A stretch of DNA of 64,000 nt from the NCBI GenBank assembly GCA_025055115.1, contig JANWYJ010000029.1:124001-188000 (forward strand), written 5' to 3'. Position 1 is the stretch's first letter; every line of letters starts with the position of its first letter. The position numbers were made by a program, and so were the translations under genes. The notes below the pieces were generated by a model, which saw only the letters and a list, made by a program, of their open reading frames with translations, did no database searches and was not told the DNA's origin. Origin of the DNA: Gemmata sp. Its GTDB lineage: Bacteria; Planctomycetota; Planctomycetia; Gemmatales; Gemmataceae. Positions 62,286 to 64,000 of this stretch are shown one piece after another.

Positions 62286-62933
62286 TCAACTCATGCGGTG
62301 TTGGCGAACAATTTCGACATATTGTTGGGCTAAGTGGGTAATCCCGGCCCAATCGCCGGCGGCCACCAATTGCGGGTCTACCAACTGCCCGCCAATCCCC
62401 AAGCACGCGGCCCCGGCTTTCAAAAAAAGCCCCGCGGTGGCGACATCAACCCCCCCCGTGGGCATCAGGCGCACTTGGGGTAACGGACCGCGCAACGCCC
62501 GGAAAAAGGCTGGACCGACGACATCGGCCGGGAAAACCTTCACAATATCGGCCCCGGCCTCCCAAGCCCGCAGAACTTCTGTCGGCGTCAAAGCGCCGGG
62601 TATCACGACTTTGTCGTAACGACGACACAGTCGAATCACGTCGATGTTCAGGGTTGGCGCCACCAGGAATTCCGCGCCGGCCAGCAGGGCTGCCCGCGCC
62701 GTTTCCGGATCGAGAACCGTCCCCGCCCCCAAAAGCATCCGCGAGCCAAGTTGCCGTTGGGCGGCCCGGATCACCTCCAGAGCATTCGGGACCGTGAAGG
62801 TCACTTCGGCAACCTCCACACCCCCCGCGCACAAGGCTTCCATCACCGCCAGCAGCGGCTCTGGATCATCAAAACGCACCACAGCGACAATGCCACCGCG
62901 GAGAATCCGTTGCAGATTGTGTTCACGGCTCAT
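62286..62933 (-). CDS. eda: 2-dehydro-3-deoxyphosphogluconate (KDPG) aldolase
   Basis: A 215-residue class I aldolase that splits KDPG to pyruvate and glyceraldehyde 3-phosphate. The Schiff-base Lys132 is in DIVKVFPADVVG, Glu43 in EVAEVTFTVPNA, and the phosphate-binding turn in PTGGV. The length fits the family. The start is ATG 62933; a longer frame begins 12 codons earlier but has no ribosome site. It is the first gene of the eda-kdgK operon, part of the Entner-Doudoroff or uronate pathway. Confidence 0.93.
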   Translation of the reverse strand: MSREHNLQRILRGGIVAVVRFDDPEPLLAVMEALCAGGVEVAEVTFTVPNALEVIRAAQRQLGSRMLLGAGTVLDPETARAALLAGAEFLVAPTLNIDVIRLCRRYDKVVIPGALTPTEVLRAWEAGADIVKVFPADVVGPAFFRALRGPLPQVRLMPTGGVDVATAGLFLKAGAACLGIGGQLVDPQLVAAGDWAGITHLAQQYVEIVRQHRMS

Positions 62934-63028
62934 GTCCGGGATTGTTACGCTTGGAACGGCGATTGGCAACTGGTAGTTCCGCCTCGGGTTCGTAGACTTC
63001 TAGCGTTCCCTTCTGTGAAGGACATGCC

Positions 63029-64000
63029 ATGTCGGAACGTCTCAGGTCGTGGTGGTTTCTGGCACTGGGTTTGGCGGTGTTGCTGCTCGCAGTCTGGCGG
63101 CCAGTGATCGCTCAACCCACCCCCAGCGCAGGGCCTGACGACCGCGATCCAGCGTACTTCCCCCAGGTGATTGTTGTTCCGGCCGCCGGTGGAGCCAGTA
63201 TTGAAGGCCGATGGCAACAATCCACTGTCACGCTGCAAACCGATTATGGTAGTACAACTATTCGATTGCAGCATGTGAAGCGAATCACGTTCCAGATGAA
63301 CCCCGAAGGCGAGAGCTACGATACGGTCCAATTGGTGGACAAAACCATCCTCCGCGGCCGGGTGGTGGCGGATACGTTTCTCATCGAGTTGAAGGCAGCG
63401 CACCAGCCCCTACCGATGACGCGCGCTGAGATTCGCGAAATTCGGGTCGTCAACCCGGCCAGTTGGTCGCTCGTCGCTGTCGTCTTGGGGCTGGTTACCT
63501 TGGCGGCGATGGAGATTGTTCTGGGCGTTGATAACATCATTTTTCTGGCAATTATTGCCAGCCGCTTACCGCCGGAGCAGCAGCCCAAGGCGCGGAAAAT
63601 CGGCCTTGGCGCGGCTCTGGGGACACGCTTGGCTCTCCTTGGCTCGTTGTGGTTGTTGTTGGGTTTGACCGCACCGCTTTTCACCTTGCCCGATCTTGGC
63701 GTTCTCCGCGATATGGAAGCGCGGGAAGTGTCCCTTCGCGATCTGATTCTGCTGGCTGGTGGTTTGTTTCTCATCGGCAAAAGCACTTTTGAGATTCATA
63801 AGAAGCTCGAAGAGGCCCGCGCCGCCGCCCACGGGGATGCTTCGGCCACGCCCCGACCCGCCAGTTTTGCTTGGACCATTGTGACCATCGCCATCATCGA
63901 CATCGTATTCTCCCTCGATTCGGTCATTACGGCCATTGGGATGGTGGAGCAAATTTGGGTGATGGTTGTGGCGATGGTGATCGCTATGGTCGTGATGCTC
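63029..64000 (+). CDS. TerC-family membrane protein with exported N-terminal domain (partial, cut by window end)
   Basis: The visible 324 codons have no stop before the window end. Residues 1-28 form a signal-type hydrophobic segment (LALGLAVLLLAVW), and about 40-150 form an extracytoplasmic beta-type domain. The TerC core begins at about 158: AMEIVLGVDNIIFLAIIASR with its conserved Asp-Asn, and later IVFSLDSVITAIGM. TerC proteins are implicated in metal-ion export or tellurium resistance. The added N-terminal domain is a planctomycete-type elaboration as I recall. GAAGGA lies 6 bases before ATG 63029; the ATG at 63024 is out of frame. Confidence 0.85.
   Translation, partial: MSERLRSWWFLALGLAVLLLAVWRPVIAQPTPSAGPDDRDPAYFPQVIVVPAAGGASIEGRWQQSTVTLQTDYGSTTIRLQHVKRITFQMNPEGESYDTVQLVDKTILRGRVVADTFLIELKAAHQPLPMTRAEIREIRVVNPASWSLVAVVLGLVTLAAMEIVLGVDNIIFLAIIASRLPPEQQPKARKIGLGAALGTRLALLGSLWLLLGLTAPLFTLPDLGVLRDMEAREVSLRDLILLAGGLFLIGKSTFEIHKKLEEARAAAHGDASATPRPASFAWTIVTIAIIDIVFSLDSVITAIGMVEQIWVMVVAMVIAMVVML

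Overview
This 64 kb window looks like chromosomal DNA of a planctomycete, most likely family Gemmataceae. That is an inference from gene content and from the fairly GC-rich coding sequence. The markers are an ECF sigma factor fused to a membrane segment and an extracytoplasmic repeat domain, a Tat-exported DUF1501 protein, a PEP-CTERM protein, a membrane-tethered caspase-like protein, a eukaryote-like Ser/Thr kinase, a very large VWA protein and many lipoproteins. I found no rRNA, tRNA, prophage, insertion sequence or true CRISPR array. Most genes stand alone or in pairs with wide spacers, as is usual for this group.

Layout. 0-11 kb: SMP-30/gluconolactonase-like protein, POT peptide transporter, a small protein with an apparent double frameshift, the ECF sigma fusion, a lipoprotein, a soluble PAS histidine kinase, a CehA/McbA-like protein and an isocitrate/isopropylmalate-type dehydrogenase. 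11-21 kb: zinc-ribbon caspase-like protein, DUF1501, ATP-grasp enzyme, sugar-phosphate isomerase/epimerase, UvrD/PcrA helicase and an atypical holo-ACP synthase. 21-33 kb: TolC-like protein, GlcF-like Fe-S protein, lipoprotein, ribulose-phosphate epimerase, Mpo1-like protein, PutA and a Ser/Thr kinase. 33-42 kb: DUF3754 membrane protein, an O-antigen-type export operon (Wzm/Wzt-like plus glycosyltransferase), Hsp20 and an OPT transporter. 42-53 kb: two ACT-domain proteins flanking a two-domain amidohydrolase, a PEP-CTERM protein, an NrnA-like phosphoesterase followed by a membrane protein with two CxxCH sites, a methyltransferase and a coiled-coil protein. 53-64 kb: the 1537-residue VWA protein, HflX, a TPR-like protein, a KDPG aldolase/KDG kinase operon, and the start of a TerC-family protein cut by the window edge.

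Genes that plausibly work together: Wzm-Wzt-glycosyltransferase (surface polysaccharide export), eda-kdgK (end of 2-keto-3-deoxygluconate catabolism), nrnA with the CxxCH membrane protein (15 bp apart), and PutA with GlcF in carbon oxidation (metabolic inference only).

The most unusual feature is in the spacers. Nearly every long intergenic region carries short, recent-looking local duplications: tandem copies of 12-33 bp, arrays of 20-33 bp units, and pairs of about 36 bp repeats separated by about 36 bp (period 72-75 bp). Different loci have unrelated repeat sequences. Several copies take in the start or stop of the neighbouring gene. The second notable point is hflX, where a perfect AGGAGG precedes an ATC exactly where the family's ATG should be.
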